Assembly (NCBI GenBank): GCA_038534295.1
Contig: JBCAXA010000001.1
Location: 1,426,001 to 1,490,000 of the forward strand
Direction of reading: 5' to 3'
DNA length: 64,000 bases
DNA from: JBCAXA01 sp038534295
GTDB lineage: Bacteria; Pseudomonadota; Gammaproteobacteria; Steroidobacterales; Woeseiaceae
The position numbers were made by a program, and so were the translations under genes. Below the pieces are notes generated by a model. The model was given only the letters and a program-made list of their open reading frames with translations. It was not told the origin of the DNA and did no database searches. Each line of letters opens with the position of its first letter. Position 1 is the stretch's first letter. Shown piece by piece: positions 43,385-51,262 of the stretch.

Positions 43385-45058
43385 GTGAACGCCTTAACCA
43401 CGCTCGACTGGGCGGTCGTAGCGATCTACTTTGGCGTATTGCTCGCGATCGTCGTGTATGCATCGCGCGGGCAGAACACCTCGCAGGACTATTTCTTGGC
43501 CGGCCGTAACGCTGGCTTCTTTGCGATCGGTGCGTCGATATTCGCATCGAACATAGGCTCGGAACACATCGTCGGACTTGCCGGCCAAGGCGCCGCCACC
43601 GGTCTTGCGATGGCCCATTACGAACTACACGCGTGGATCGCCGTGTTGCTGGCATGGGTCTTCGTACCGTTTTACTACCAGTCGCGTGTGTTCACGATGC
43701 CGGAGTTTCTCGAGCGCCGCTTTAGCCCGGCTGCGCGCTGGACGCTGTCGCTCGTGTCGCTGGCGACCTATGTACTGACCAAAGTCTCGGTGACGGTCTA
43801 TGCCGGGGCGCTGGTTTTCTCAACGCTGCTGCCCGACGTCTTCGGCAGCGCGCAGAACGCATTTTGGGTCGGCGCCGTCAGCACCGTCGTCGTGACCGGG
43901 CTGTACACCGTTGCCGGCGGCATGCGCGCCGTGCTCTACACCGACTCCGCACAGGCGGTGATTCTCATCGTCGGCTCGGCAGCGATCGCCTGGTTCGGGC
44001 TCGGCAAGCTCGGTGGTTGGTCCGAGCTCATCGACTTCGCGAAACAAGATGTCGCTCAGTACGCGCTGTGGCGGCCGCTGTCCGACCCAGACTTTCCGTG
44101 GCTCGGCATCATGATTGCGTCGCCGATCGTCGGCATCTGGTATTGGTGCACCGACCAGTACATCGTGCAACGGACGCTGGCTGCGAAGGATTTATCGAGC
44201 GCGCGACGCGGCGCCCTGTTTGGCGCGCTGCTGAAAACCACGCCGGTGTTGATCTTTTTGATTCCGGGATTGATCGGCGCGGCGCTGCATGCGCGCGGCC
44301 TGATGAGCATCCCGGTCGGTGCCGATGGGACCTTGGCCGGCGACCGAGTGTTCCCAGCAATGGTTACCCAGCTGTTGCCGGCAGGCCTGCGCGGGCTGGT
44401 CGTGGCTGGCATGATCGCCGCGTTGATGAGCTCGCTGTCATCGCTGTTCAACTCTACGGCGACGCTGTTTACCGTCGACGTTTATCAGAAAATGCGTCCA
44501 CAAGCCGCACAGAGTGAACTGGTTCGCGTTGGCCGCATGACGACGATCGCGGTGGTTGTGCTGGGGCTGGCATGGATTCCGGTCATGCCGCTGATCTCGG
44601 GAGGTGGGCTGTATCAGTACCTGCAGAGCGTACAGGGCTATCTCGCACCGCCGATCACCGCGGTGTTCTTGCTCGGTCTGGCCTGGGGCCGCATCAACGC
44701 GCGCGGCGCGCTGTGGGGGCTTGCCGCCGGCTTCGTGCTCGGCATGACCAAGCTGCTGATTCAGGCGTTTTTCGGCGCCGGCAAAATCGAATCGATCGGC
44801 TGGCTCGCCGCGATCGGCGACTTCAACTTTCTTTACTACTCGGGCGTGCTGTTCGCGATGAGCGTCGTCATCACCATCGTCGCATCGTTGAGCGCACCGC
44901 CACCGCCGGCAGCGCAGCTAGCCGGCTTGACGTTTGCGACCCAGGACCGGGCCGCCGTTCGTGCCAGCTGGAACCGTACCGATATTGCCATCACGGCGCT
45001 GGTGCTCGGCATCGTTGCGGCGATCTACCTGTACTTCTCGTTCTGGCTCAGCGCTTGA
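43385..45058 (+). CDS. Sodium:solute symporter (SGLT-like sugar carrier)
   Basis: The 557-residue protein has about 13-14 membrane helices. It has the SSS family pattern SIFASNIGSEHIVGLAGQGAA (helix 2 region), YWCTDQYIVQR and the SSLSSLFNSTATLFTVD segment that contributes the sodium site. Close context with the cytoplasmic glucosidase suggests Na+-driven glucose or galactose-type uptake. It starts at GTG 4 bp after the glucosidase stop. Confidence 0.88.
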   Translation: MNALTTLDWAVVAIYFGVLLAIVVYASRGQNTSQDYFLAGRNAGFFAIGASIFASNIGSEHIVGLAGQGAATGLAMAHYELHAWIAVLLAWVFVPFYYQSRVFTMPEFLERRFSPAARWTLSLVSLATYVLTKVSVTVYAGALVFSTLLPDVFGSAQNAFWVGAVSTVVVTGLYTVAGGMRAVLYTDSAQAVILIVGSAAIAWFGLGKLGGWSELIDFAKQDVAQYALWRPLSDPDFPWLGIMIASPIVGIWYWCTDQYIVQRTLAAKDLSSARRGALFGALLKTTPVLIFLIPGLIGAALHARGLMSIPVGADGTLAGDRVFPAMVTQLLPAGLRGLVVAGMIAALMSSLSSLFNSTATLFTVDVYQKMRPQAAQSELVRVGRMTTIAVVVLGLAWIPVMPLISGGGLYQYLQSVQGYLAPPITAVFLLGLAWGRINARGALWGLAAGFVLGMTKLLIQAFFGAGKIESIGWLAAIGDFNFLYYSGVLFAMSVVITIVASLSAPPPPAAQLAGLTFATQDRAAVRASWNRTDIAITALVLGIVAAIYLYFSFWLSA

Positions 45059-45089
45059 CGAAGACGCGTGCGCTCTGCACGCTCGATGC

Positions 45090-46034
45090 GTGACCAAACA
45101 ACACAGTGATTTAGCGTTTCGCCGCGAAACGCTGACCGGCACGTTAGCCGAACCAACCTACGCCGGCGCGCTCAGTTTCATGCGCCGGCGCTACAGTCGC
45201 GATGTCGACGCCGCGGCGCTCGCGGTCATTGGCGTCCCGTTCGATCTTGGCACGACCAATCGACCGGGTGCACGTCTCGGACCGCGCGCTATCCGGGCGG
45301 CTTCGGCAACGATGGCCTGGGATCGCACTTGGGGCTGGGATTTCGACCCACTCGACGAACTTGCGGTCATCGACTATGGCGACTGCCTATTCGATCACGG
45401 TACGCCGCAGGCCATTCCAGAGCAGATCGAAGCAGAAATCGGTGCGGTGCTGGCAGCGGACTGCGCGACATTGGCGCTCGGCGGCGACCACTTCGTCTCG
45501 TATCCGGTGCTAAAAGCGTATGCCAAACGTTTTGGGCCACTAGCCCTCGTGCACTTTGACGCGCACTCGGACACGTGGCGTGACGACGCCGGCAAGCTCG
45601 ATCACGGTTCGATGTTCTGGTACGCCGCCGACGAGGGCTTGATCGTGCCAGAGCAGTCGGTGCAGATCGGGATCCGAACACATAACGACGAAACGCACGG
45701 CTTCAACATTTTCTCGGCCGACGATGTCGATGAGCAGGGTGCCGCTGCGATCGCGCGCGCGGCTCGCGGGATCGTTGCCGACAAACCGTGCTACGTCACC
45801 TTCGATATCGACTGCTTGGACCCTGCCTTCGCGCCCGGCACCGGCACACCGGTCGTCGGCGGCCTGTCATCGGCAACGGCGCGGCGAATTTTACGTGGTT
45901 TGGCCGGTATCGATGTCAAAGGCATGGACGTCGTCGAAGTCGCGCCGGCGTACGATCACGCGGAAATCACGGCGCTGGCTGCAGCGTCGATTGCAATGGA
46001 TCTGGTCGCGCTATTCGCTGCGGCGCGGCGCTAG
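45090..46034 (+). CDS. speB: Agmatinase/arginase-family ureohydrolase
   Basis: The 314-residue protein has the binuclear manganese ligands of ureohydrolases: GGDHFVSYP, VHFDAHSDTW and TFDIDCLDPAFAPGTGTP. It also has the GARLGPRAIR start typical of agmatinases, which convert agmatine to putrescine and urea. The GTG at 45090 gives a normal family length; a longer open frame upstream overlaps the symporter gene and is a shadow. It lies 31 bp after the symporter, an unusual place next to sugar genes. Substrates such as guanidinobutyrate cannot be excluded. Confidence 0.85.
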   Translation: MTKQHSDLAFRRETLTGTLAEPTYAGALSFMRRRYSRDVDAAALAVIGVPFDLGTTNRPGARLGPRAIRAASATMAWDRTWGWDFDPLDELAVIDYGDCLFDHGTPQAIPEQIEAEIGAVLAADCATLALGGDHFVSYPVLKAYAKRFGPLALVHFDAHSDTWRDDAGKLDHGSMFWYAADEGLIVPEQSVQIGIRTHNDETHGFNIFSADDVDEQGAAAIARAARGIVADKPCYVTFDIDCLDPAFAPGTGTPVVGGLSSATARRILRGLAGIDVKGMDVVEVAPAYDHAEITALAAASIAMDLVALFAAARR

Positions 46035-46040
46035 CGGGCG

Positions 46041-46070
46041 CAAAAAAAAAGCCCCCGACTGGCGGGGGCT
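46041..46070 (-). terminator. Terminator at the end of the puf operon
   Basis: An 8-bp stem AGCCCCCG/CGGGGGCT with ACTGG loop (46050-46070) is flanked on the left by a run of nine A, a U tract on the minus strand. It lies 33 bp past the pufC stop and also 7 bp past the plus-strand speB stop, so it insulates the photosynthesis cluster from the glucan region. Confidence 0.9.
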
Positions 46071-46102
46071 GCAGCGTCTTACAAATAGCTTCGCGAATCG
46101 AT

Positions 46103-47119
46103 TTACGGGTACTGCCACTGTAGCGACGGATAAGCGTCAACCATGTTGGCACCGCCCAGCGGTTTGTTCTGACCCTGGTGGCAGGTTGCGCAGTTGACCT
46201 TCGGCACGTCGCCGTTGTCGCCGAGACGATAATCCGGAAACGCGCTCGTCAACGGCAGCATGTACTCGTTGTTCATGTTGGCAACCATGCGCAGTCCGTG
46301 CCAAGCCGTCGCGCGTTGCGGCGTCGACTCTTCCCAGCGCGAAAATGCGCGCGAGTTGTGACAGAACGTGCAGTTCACGTTGAGCGACTCGGACATGTGG
46401 AACATTAAGGAATACGTGTTCTCAGTGTCCTTAATCGTGCCGGTCTCGTAGGTAGGCTCCCAGCCATCGGTGTTGACAGCGATCTTGTCGAGATTGTCGC
46501 CGACCAGGTAGTAGCTCAACGGATCGGCCAGCATCGAGTGGTAGCCGTAATCCTCGGCAACGGTGTTCTGACCGCTCCGGTTACCGGTATAGGCCTGTTG
46601 GTTCGCCGCGACGTCGTTCTCGAACCAAATGTATTCCGGTACGTTGTTGCCGCGGTGACAGGTGTAGCAGGTCACGCCGACGTTCTGCACGTGTGCCGAC
46701 CACTGGCTGTTGATGTTCTGGGTCATCTGGATCATGCGCCGCGACACGACCTTGGTATAGATATCGTCCGACGCAAGATTGGCCGCATTGTGGCAGTAGT
46801 TGCAGCCCTGCTCGGGCGCGACCCATGCCGTCATTGCCTGCATCACCCGCGTGAACTGGCCGACGCTGAGATCGCCGAGCACCTGAACGTTTTGATAAAT
46901 GTCACCGGCTTTCGGACCGGCTGCCGGTGCCGCCGGCAGCGCATCCGGGACATCGTAGTCGGGCCAGATTCGCTCGCGCGGGTTGTCGACCGTGACCATG
47001 GCCGTGCCGCGAAAACCGACTTGCTCGGCATCGATCGGCGGACGCTCGCAGCCGGCCAGGACAACGGTGCCTAGCAATGCGGCGGCAACCAGGGCACAGT
47101 TTTCTGTGTGTGTCTGCAT
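46103..47119 (-). CDS. pufC: Photosynthetic reaction-centre tetraheme cytochrome c subunit
   Basis: The 338-residue lipoprotein has a lipobox LAGC (signal MQTHTENCALVAAALLGTVVLAGC, quoted only as start and end). Four CxxCH heme sites follow: CNYCH, CYTCH, CTFCH and CATCH. Met ligands lie in the preceding helices, as in SRRMIQMTQ and LRMVANM. It would reduce the photo-oxidised special pair from the periplasmic face. The ATG at 47119 is 10 bp after pufM; an in-frame extension upstream lies inside pufM and is rejected. It is the last gene of the puf operon. Confidence 0.95.
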   Translation of the reverse strand: MQTHTENCALVAAALLGTVVLAGCERPPIDAEQVGFRGTAMVTVDNPRERIWPDYDVPDALPAAPAAGPKAGDIYQNVQVLGDLSVGQFTRVMQAMTAWVAPEQGCNYCHNAANLASDDIYTKVVSRRMIQMTQNINSQWSAHVQNVGVTCYTCHRGNNVPEYIWFENDVAANQQAYTGNRSGQNTVAEDYGYHSMLADPLSYYLVGDNLDKIAVNTDGWEPTYETGTIKDTENTYSLMFHMSESLNVNCTFCHNSRAFSRWEESTPQRATAWHGLRMVANMNNEYMLPLTSAFPDYRLGDNGDVPKVNCATCHQGQNKPLGGANMVDAYPSLQWQYP

Positions 47120-47129
47120 TGTCAGTCCC

Positions 47130-48089
47130 CTACATGCCTGGGTCTGCCGGCGCCTCGTACGGGTTCGGGTAACCGGGCACAAGCCCATGCTCCATGCCCC
47201 AGAGGTACCAGTTGTCGACGACGGTGCCGGTCAAAAGGATGCCGATGCCACCGGTCAGTGGGCACAGCACGGCGAACCACCAAGCCCAGCGATGGATCGA
47301 CTCCATGCTGGCGTTGAAACCCATGGTCCAGCGCCAGAATAGCGCGCCGCGTTCCGACGCGGTGCCGCGGTCAACGATCTGTTCAATTTCCCGGTGCGCG
47401 CCGAAGCGATCGGTCGCGAGAATCGTTGCGCCATGCATCGCGAACAGCAACGTCGATCCGTACAGGAAGAAGATCGACAGCATGTGGAACGGGTTATAGA
47501 AAAGATTGCCGTAGCGGATCGAAAACGCCGCGGTCCAGTCGAGGTGCGGGAACACGCCAAACGGCACGGCCTCGGACCAGCTGCCCACGGCAATCGGCCG
47601 CAGGAATCCGCAGACGAGATACAGCCAGATCGCTGCGGCGAACGCCCACGGGATGTGAGTACCCATACCGAGGGCTCGCGCGCGGCGGTACATGCGGACC
47701 CACCAAAGCCCGATCGATGCGGTCAGGAAGAATCCGGCCATCAGCCACCAGCCGCCCTCGTTCAGCGGCGGTATCGACAGGCCGTATTCCGGCGCCGGCG
47801 GCTCTAGCGCCAGCCAAAACAGCTGCCGAATGAACTGCACCGGATCCCAGTTGACCGAGGCCCACATGTTGAGACCGATAATCTCGATCGCGATAAAACC
47901 GCAGACCAGCGACGCCACGCCGGTTCGTCCGAGGTAGGTCGGCCCGACCTGCGCATCGCCAAACTTACCGAGCAGGCGGCTAATGAACATGCCTCGCTCA
48001 CGCGGCCAATTGCCACGAGGTAGATCGACACTGGCTTCACCGCCGGCGTTGACCTGAATTCGTGTGAATATGTTTTGGTATTCGGCCAT
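47130..48089 (-). CDS. pufM: Photosynthetic reaction-centre M subunit
   Basis: The 319-residue integral membrane protein has five helices. Characteristic stretches are GRTGVASLVCGFIAIE, the chlorophyll/iron ligand His in NPFHMLSIFFLYGS and LFAMHG, and the C-terminal HRWAWWFAVLCPLTGGIGIL helix. With PufL it binds the special pair, accessory bacteriochlorophylls, pheophytin and quinones. The C-terminal tail (LVPGYPNPYEAP) is of the type found with a tetraheme cytochrome subunit. It lies 12 bp after pufL. Confidence 0.96.
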   Translation of the reverse strand: MAEYQNIFTRIQVNAGGEASVDLPRGNWPRERGMFISRLLGKFGDAQVGPTYLGRTGVASLVCGFIAIEIIGLNMWASVNWDPVQFIRQLFWLALEPPAPEYGLSIPPLNEGGWWLMAGFFLTASIGLWWVRMYRRARALGMGTHIPWAFAAAIWLYLVCGFLRPIAVGSWSEAVPFGVFPHLDWTAAFSIRYGNLFYNPFHMLSIFFLYGSTLLFAMHGATILATDRFGAHREIEQIVDRGTASERGALFWRWTMGFNASMESIHRWAWWFAVLCPLTGGIGILLTGTVVDNWYLWGMEHGLVPGYPNPYEAPADPGM

Positions 48090-48101
48090 GACGAATTCCC
48101 G

Positions 48102-48926
48102 TTAACTCCAGATCGGCAGCGCTAGCCACCAGTTCCACCACTCGGGCCAGCCGCGAGTCCAGAAGGGTCCGCTAATGACAATGCAGACGGCACTCCAGAA
48201 GCCGGCACTCAGCGCAAGAAACAGCCCTAACCGATGAATACCGAGCGAACCGACCGAATAGCCGATCGTGTCGCGAAAGTACGTGTTCTCGTGCTCGGCG
48301 GTTGCGACCGGCTTGCCTTTGCCGGGATTGGCACCCGACAAAATGGCGCCGCCATGCAGCGACAGTGCGAGGGTGGTTGTGAAAAAGAACGTGACGGCCA
48401 GCATGTGGGCCGGGTTGTAGTGAAAGTGCAGATACTGGTAGCCGGTGTTGGACACCCAGTCGAGGTGGCTCATGATTCCGTACGGGAAGCCGTGGCCCCA
48501 TGCACCCATGAGTAGCGGCCTGATGACCACCAAGGTCACGTACGCGAAAATGGCCATACTGAAGGCAAACGGCACGTGGTAACCCATGCCGAGCTTGCGG
48601 CAAATCTCGACCTCGCGCAGCGCCCACGAACCGAATGAGCCGATCGCGCAAATCGTAATGACCTGCCACAGGCCGCCTTCCTTCAGCGGCGCAAGGCCGA
48701 GGCCGTAACTCAAATCCGGCGGCGCAATATTGATCTGCCAAACGTTCCACGTCGGCCCAAGCGCAGCGCCCCAAAAAATGAGCGCAACACCGAGCAGGGT
48801 GAAAAACAGTCCGGTGACGCCAAAGAAGCCGACATAGAACGGACCGATCCAGAAATCGAACAGGTCGCCGCCTAGCAGCGTGCCGCCTTTGACGCGGTAT
48901 TTTTTTTCAAAGCTGAGCATCGCCAT
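48102..48926 (-). CDS. pufL: Photosynthetic reaction-centre L subunit
   Basis: The 274-residue protein begins MAMLSFEKKYRVKGG, the conserved PufL start, so the ATG at 48926 with GGAG upstream is chosen over a GTG 9 bp earlier. Five helices carry the ligand His residues in HLDWVSNTGYQ, NPAHMLAV and SLHGGAIL. It forms the core heterodimer with PufM. It lies 104 bp downstream of pufA, across a strong hairpin. Confidence 0.96.
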   Translation of the reverse strand: MAMLSFEKKYRVKGGTLLGGDLFDFWIGPFYVGFFGVTGLFFTLLGVALIFWGAALGPTWNVWQINIAPPDLSYGLGLAPLKEGGLWQVITICAIGSFGSWALREVEICRKLGMGYHVPFAFSMAIFAYVTLVVIRPLLMGAWGHGFPYGIMSHLDWVSNTGYQYLHFHYNPAHMLAVTFFFTTTLALSLHGGAILSGANPGKGKPVATAEHENTYFRDTIGYSVGSLGIHRLGLFLALSAGFWSAVCIVISGPFWTRGWPEWWNWWLALPIWS

Positions 48927-48990
48927 GCTTGTCACTCCGCGCGCATCGTTCGCGCGCCTGGCTCAATCACTTTGTCAGTCGTTTAAATAA

Positions 48991-49022
48991 CGCGATGCGC
49001 GACCCGAGGGCCGCGCATCGCG
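48991..49022 (-). other. pufA-pufL intercistronic hairpin
   Basis: CGCGATGCGCG (48991-49001) and CGCGCATCGCG (49012-49022) form a perfect 11-bp GC-rich stem with a 10-nt loop. It begins 9 bp past the pufA stop on the minus strand, followed by TTATTTAAA. In Rhodobacter a hairpin in the same place stabilises the pufBA segment and raises LH1 over reaction centre; the same role is inferred. Confidence 0.85.
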
Positions 49023-49030
49023 ACGCCAGG

Positions 49031-49243
49031 TCAAGCGATGAACTTTCGAATCACCGCTGCCTCTTGAGCAACGAGTTGATCCGTCTGTTCGATACTTACC
49101 TGAGCACCACGCGGACCCTCGATCCAATTGAATCTGTCTGTAGAGAGCAGAACAAAGTGGATAAAGATGGCCAGCACAAACAAGAAGACAGCCATACCGA
49201 CCAGCGCTCGGCGCGGATCGAACAGTAGCCAAATTCGCCACAT
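49031..49243 (-). CDS. pufA: LH1 light-harvesting alpha polypeptide
   Basis: The 70-residue protein begins MWRIWLLFDPRRALVG, the typical LH1 alpha N-terminus. It has one membrane helix with the bacteriochlorophyll ligand His in AIFIHFVLLST, followed by DRFNW. The C-terminal tail of about 25 residues is longer than usual. It lies 11 bp after pufB. Confidence 0.95.
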   Translation of the reverse strand: MWRIWLLFDPRRALVGMAVFLFVLAIFIHFVLLSTDRFNWIEGPRGAQVSIEQTDQLVAQEAAVIRKFIA

Positions 49244-49254
49244 GGTTATGCCTC

Positions 49255-49473
49255 CTATGTCAAACGTGCGAGCACGTGGTGGGCGACGGTTTGAACACCG
49301 TCAGTCAGTGCCGCGTAGCCCTCTGGTCCAGGGAACCAGGGACGCCATTGCCACACGAGGAAGTGGGCAACGATTGCGATCACCGTGAAGACAACGAAGC
49401 CCACCATGAACAAGCGGTGGAACTCCTTTGCCTCATTTGCGGACAGGCCACTGTCCGGTCCGATTTCAGCCAT
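49255..49473 (-). CDS. pufB: LH1 light-harvesting beta polypeptide
   Basis: The 72-residue protein has the LH beta pattern: acidic N-terminus (LSANEAKEFHRLFM), one helix with ligand His in VIAIVAHFLVW, and QWRPWFPG at the membrane exit. AAGGAAG precedes the ATG. The C-terminal extension after WFPG (about 25 residues) is longer than in Rhodobacter LH1 beta. Confidence 0.95.
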   Translation of the reverse strand: MAEIGPDSGLSANEAKEFHRLFMVGFVVFTVIAIVAHFLVWQWRPWFPGPEGYAALTDGVQTVAHHVLARLT

Positions 49474-49538
49474 AGTTTTCTTCCTTATGACCTGGCCTCT
49501 CGGCCGTTACCGCGCTAGACCCCGCGCGGCAAGGGATC

Positions 49539-49554
49539 GCGGTGCGAGCACCGC
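49539..49554 (-). other. Short hairpin in the pufB leader
   Basis: GCGGTGC and GCACCGC form a 7-bp stem with a 2-nt centre in the 88-bp gap between the pufQ-like stop and pufB. It may mark a 5' end or processing point for the pufBA message; no U tract is present. Confidence 0.45.
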
Positions 49555-49561
49555 AAATTCG

Positions 49562-49786
49562 TTACACCGAGAAGACGGTTGTCGTGATCATGCCGGCGGC
49601 GAGGCGCGCTTCTTTGAACACGTTTTGATAGCCAGTGGCGCTTGGTGGCCACGGTTTCCAGCGCCAGCCGGAGGCTTTGGCCACGATGGCGACCGGTAAA
49701 GTCGCTGCAAAGCTGAGACCAAAAACGAGATTTTCGGTGACGCTGTCGTCACGAATTCCGCTCAAGCTACCGGTTTGATGACTCAT
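49562..49786 (-). CDS. Small membrane protein in the PufQ position
   Basis: This 74-residue protein lies between bchZ and pufB, where pufQ lies in many purple bacteria. It has a single membrane segment (NLVFGLSFAATLPVAIVAK, about residues 19-37) and a C-terminal FKEARLAAGMITTTVFSV that resembles the end of PufQ, which has a similar EA...IT...F pattern. PufQ is thought to help bacteriochlorophyll delivery to the puf complexes. The similarity is short, so the call is PufQ-like and no gene symbol is given. Confidence 0.6.
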   Translation of the reverse strand: MSHQTGSLSGIRDDSVTENLVFGLSFAATLPVAIVAKASGWRWKPWPPSATGYQNVFKEARLAAGMITTTVFSV

Positions 49787-49810
49787 TGTTTCGGCTCCCC
49801 AGTTAATTCT

Positions 49811-51262
49811 TCATGCGGCCGCGGCATCGGCGAAACGCACGGCTTGTTCCACACATTCTTGGTCGACGCGCTCGGCACCACGCGCCCGCGCGACCTGCTC
49901 GGCGGCATCTCGCAGCCGTTTTGCCGCCGAGATACGCACCAGCACGGGCCGCAGTTCGACGATGGCGTCGAGTCGCTGCCTCGCAGCGTCGTCCCACGGC
50001 AATTCGCCGGCGAGGCGGCTCGGCGTCTCAACGACGGCATCGAGCTCGGTCCCTAACGGCAAAATGTCGAACAACGCATCGAACAATGCGTTGCAAATCT
50101 CCTGCACGAGATAGGTCGCGCCGGAGTAACCCATAAACGGTGTGCCGGTGTGCCGGCGGATGATCGAGCCCGGAAACGACGCCGGGATATACATCGCCTT
50201 GCCGCCGGCCTCGGTGAGGTACATACGCTCGTTGTAGCTACCGAAAAGCACCAACGGTGTTTGCGTATGGACGAGATCGCGTATCTCATCGTTGCGGGTT
50301 TTCTCGCCGGGCTTACGGGCGACGGCGAAACGGCACGGCATACCGAGATCGTGCTCGAGAAAATGCCGGACGCCACGCGTGTAGGTTTCATTGGCGACCA
50401 CCGCGAAGCTCGCCGTCGCGAAAAAATCCTGCGTAACCGACCGCCACAGGTCCCACAGCGGCTTGATCGTCGTGTGCTTTTCCGCCTCGATGAACGGCTC
50501 GGGATCGACGTCCGTCAGCCGGCCCAGTTCGCGCAAAAACCGCGTCGTACTGTCGAGCCCGATGGGCGCCTGCAGGTACGGCGTGTCGAGTTGCTCACAG
50601 AGACCGCGACCGAACTCGCGGTACATGCATATGTTGACGTCGGCATCGGCGAGCTTCGGCACATCGGCGATGTGGCAGCCGAGCGGAAAAATCAGATTGA
50701 CGTCGACACCGACACCGTCGAGCAGTCGTTTCAGCTCGGCGAGATCGGACGGCATGTTGAAGTGGCCGTAAGCCGGGCCGATGATGTTGACGCTTGGCCG
50801 TGCCTTTTGCGGGGCCTTTTTCGATGCCTTGCGGCGCCGCTTCGGCCCGTACTCCGACCACAGCCACGCCAGTGCTCGGTCAGCGCTCTGCCACTGATCT
50901 TCGTCAATCGTCCGCGGCAAGAAGCGCTTGATGCCGGTGCCTTCGGGCGTGACCCCACCGCCAATCATTTCAGCGATCGACCCGGTGACGACGACGCTCG
51001 GCTGATCCGGATTCAGGGTGCTGTGCGCACGCTTCATTGCGCCTTCGGTGCCGTGCTGGCCGAGCTCGTCCTCGCCGAGCCCGGTGACTACGATCGGCAA
51101 TTCGTGCGGTGGCAAACCATCGGTGTAGTGCAGCACCGACGTCACCGGCAGGTTTTCGCAGCCCACCGGGCCGTCGATGATGACCTGCAGGCCCTTGACC
51201 GCGGTGAACACGTACACCGCTCCCCAGTAGCCGCCGGCGCGATCGTGGTCGAGAACCAGCAT
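49811..51262 (-). CDS. bchZ: Chlorophyllide a reductase subunit Z
   Basis: The 483-residue protein is a nitrogenase-like subunit beginning MLVLDHDRAGGYWGAVYVF, with conserved GPVGCENLPVTSVLHYTDG (Cys ligand region, about residues 32-50). With BchY it forms the catalytic partner that reduces the C7-C8 bond of chlorophyllide a using electrons from BchX. Its ATG shares one base with the bchY stop (TGATG). Confidence 0.95.
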   Translation of the reverse strand: MLVLDHDRAGGYWGAVYVFTAVKGLQVIIDGPVGCENLPVTSVLHYTDGLPPHELPIVVTGLGEDELGQHGTEGAMKRAHSTLNPDQPSVVVTGSIAEMIGGGVTPEGTGIKRFLPRTIDEDQWQSADRALAWLWSEYGPKRRRKASKKAPQKARPSVNIIGPAYGHFNMPSDLAELKRLLDGVGVDVNLIFPLGCHIADVPKLADADVNICMYREFGRGLCEQLDTPYLQAPIGLDSTTRFLRELGRLTDVDPEPFIEAEKHTTIKPLWDLWRSVTQDFFATASFAVVANETYTRGVRHFLEHDLGMPCRFAVARKPGEKTRNDEIRDLVHTQTPLVLFGSYNERMYLTEAGGKAMYIPASFPGSIIRRHTGTPFMGYSGATYLVQEICNALFDALFDILPLGTELDAVVETPSRLAGELPWDDAARQRLDAIVELRPVLVRISAAKRLRDAAEQVARARGAERVDQECVEQAVRFADAAAA

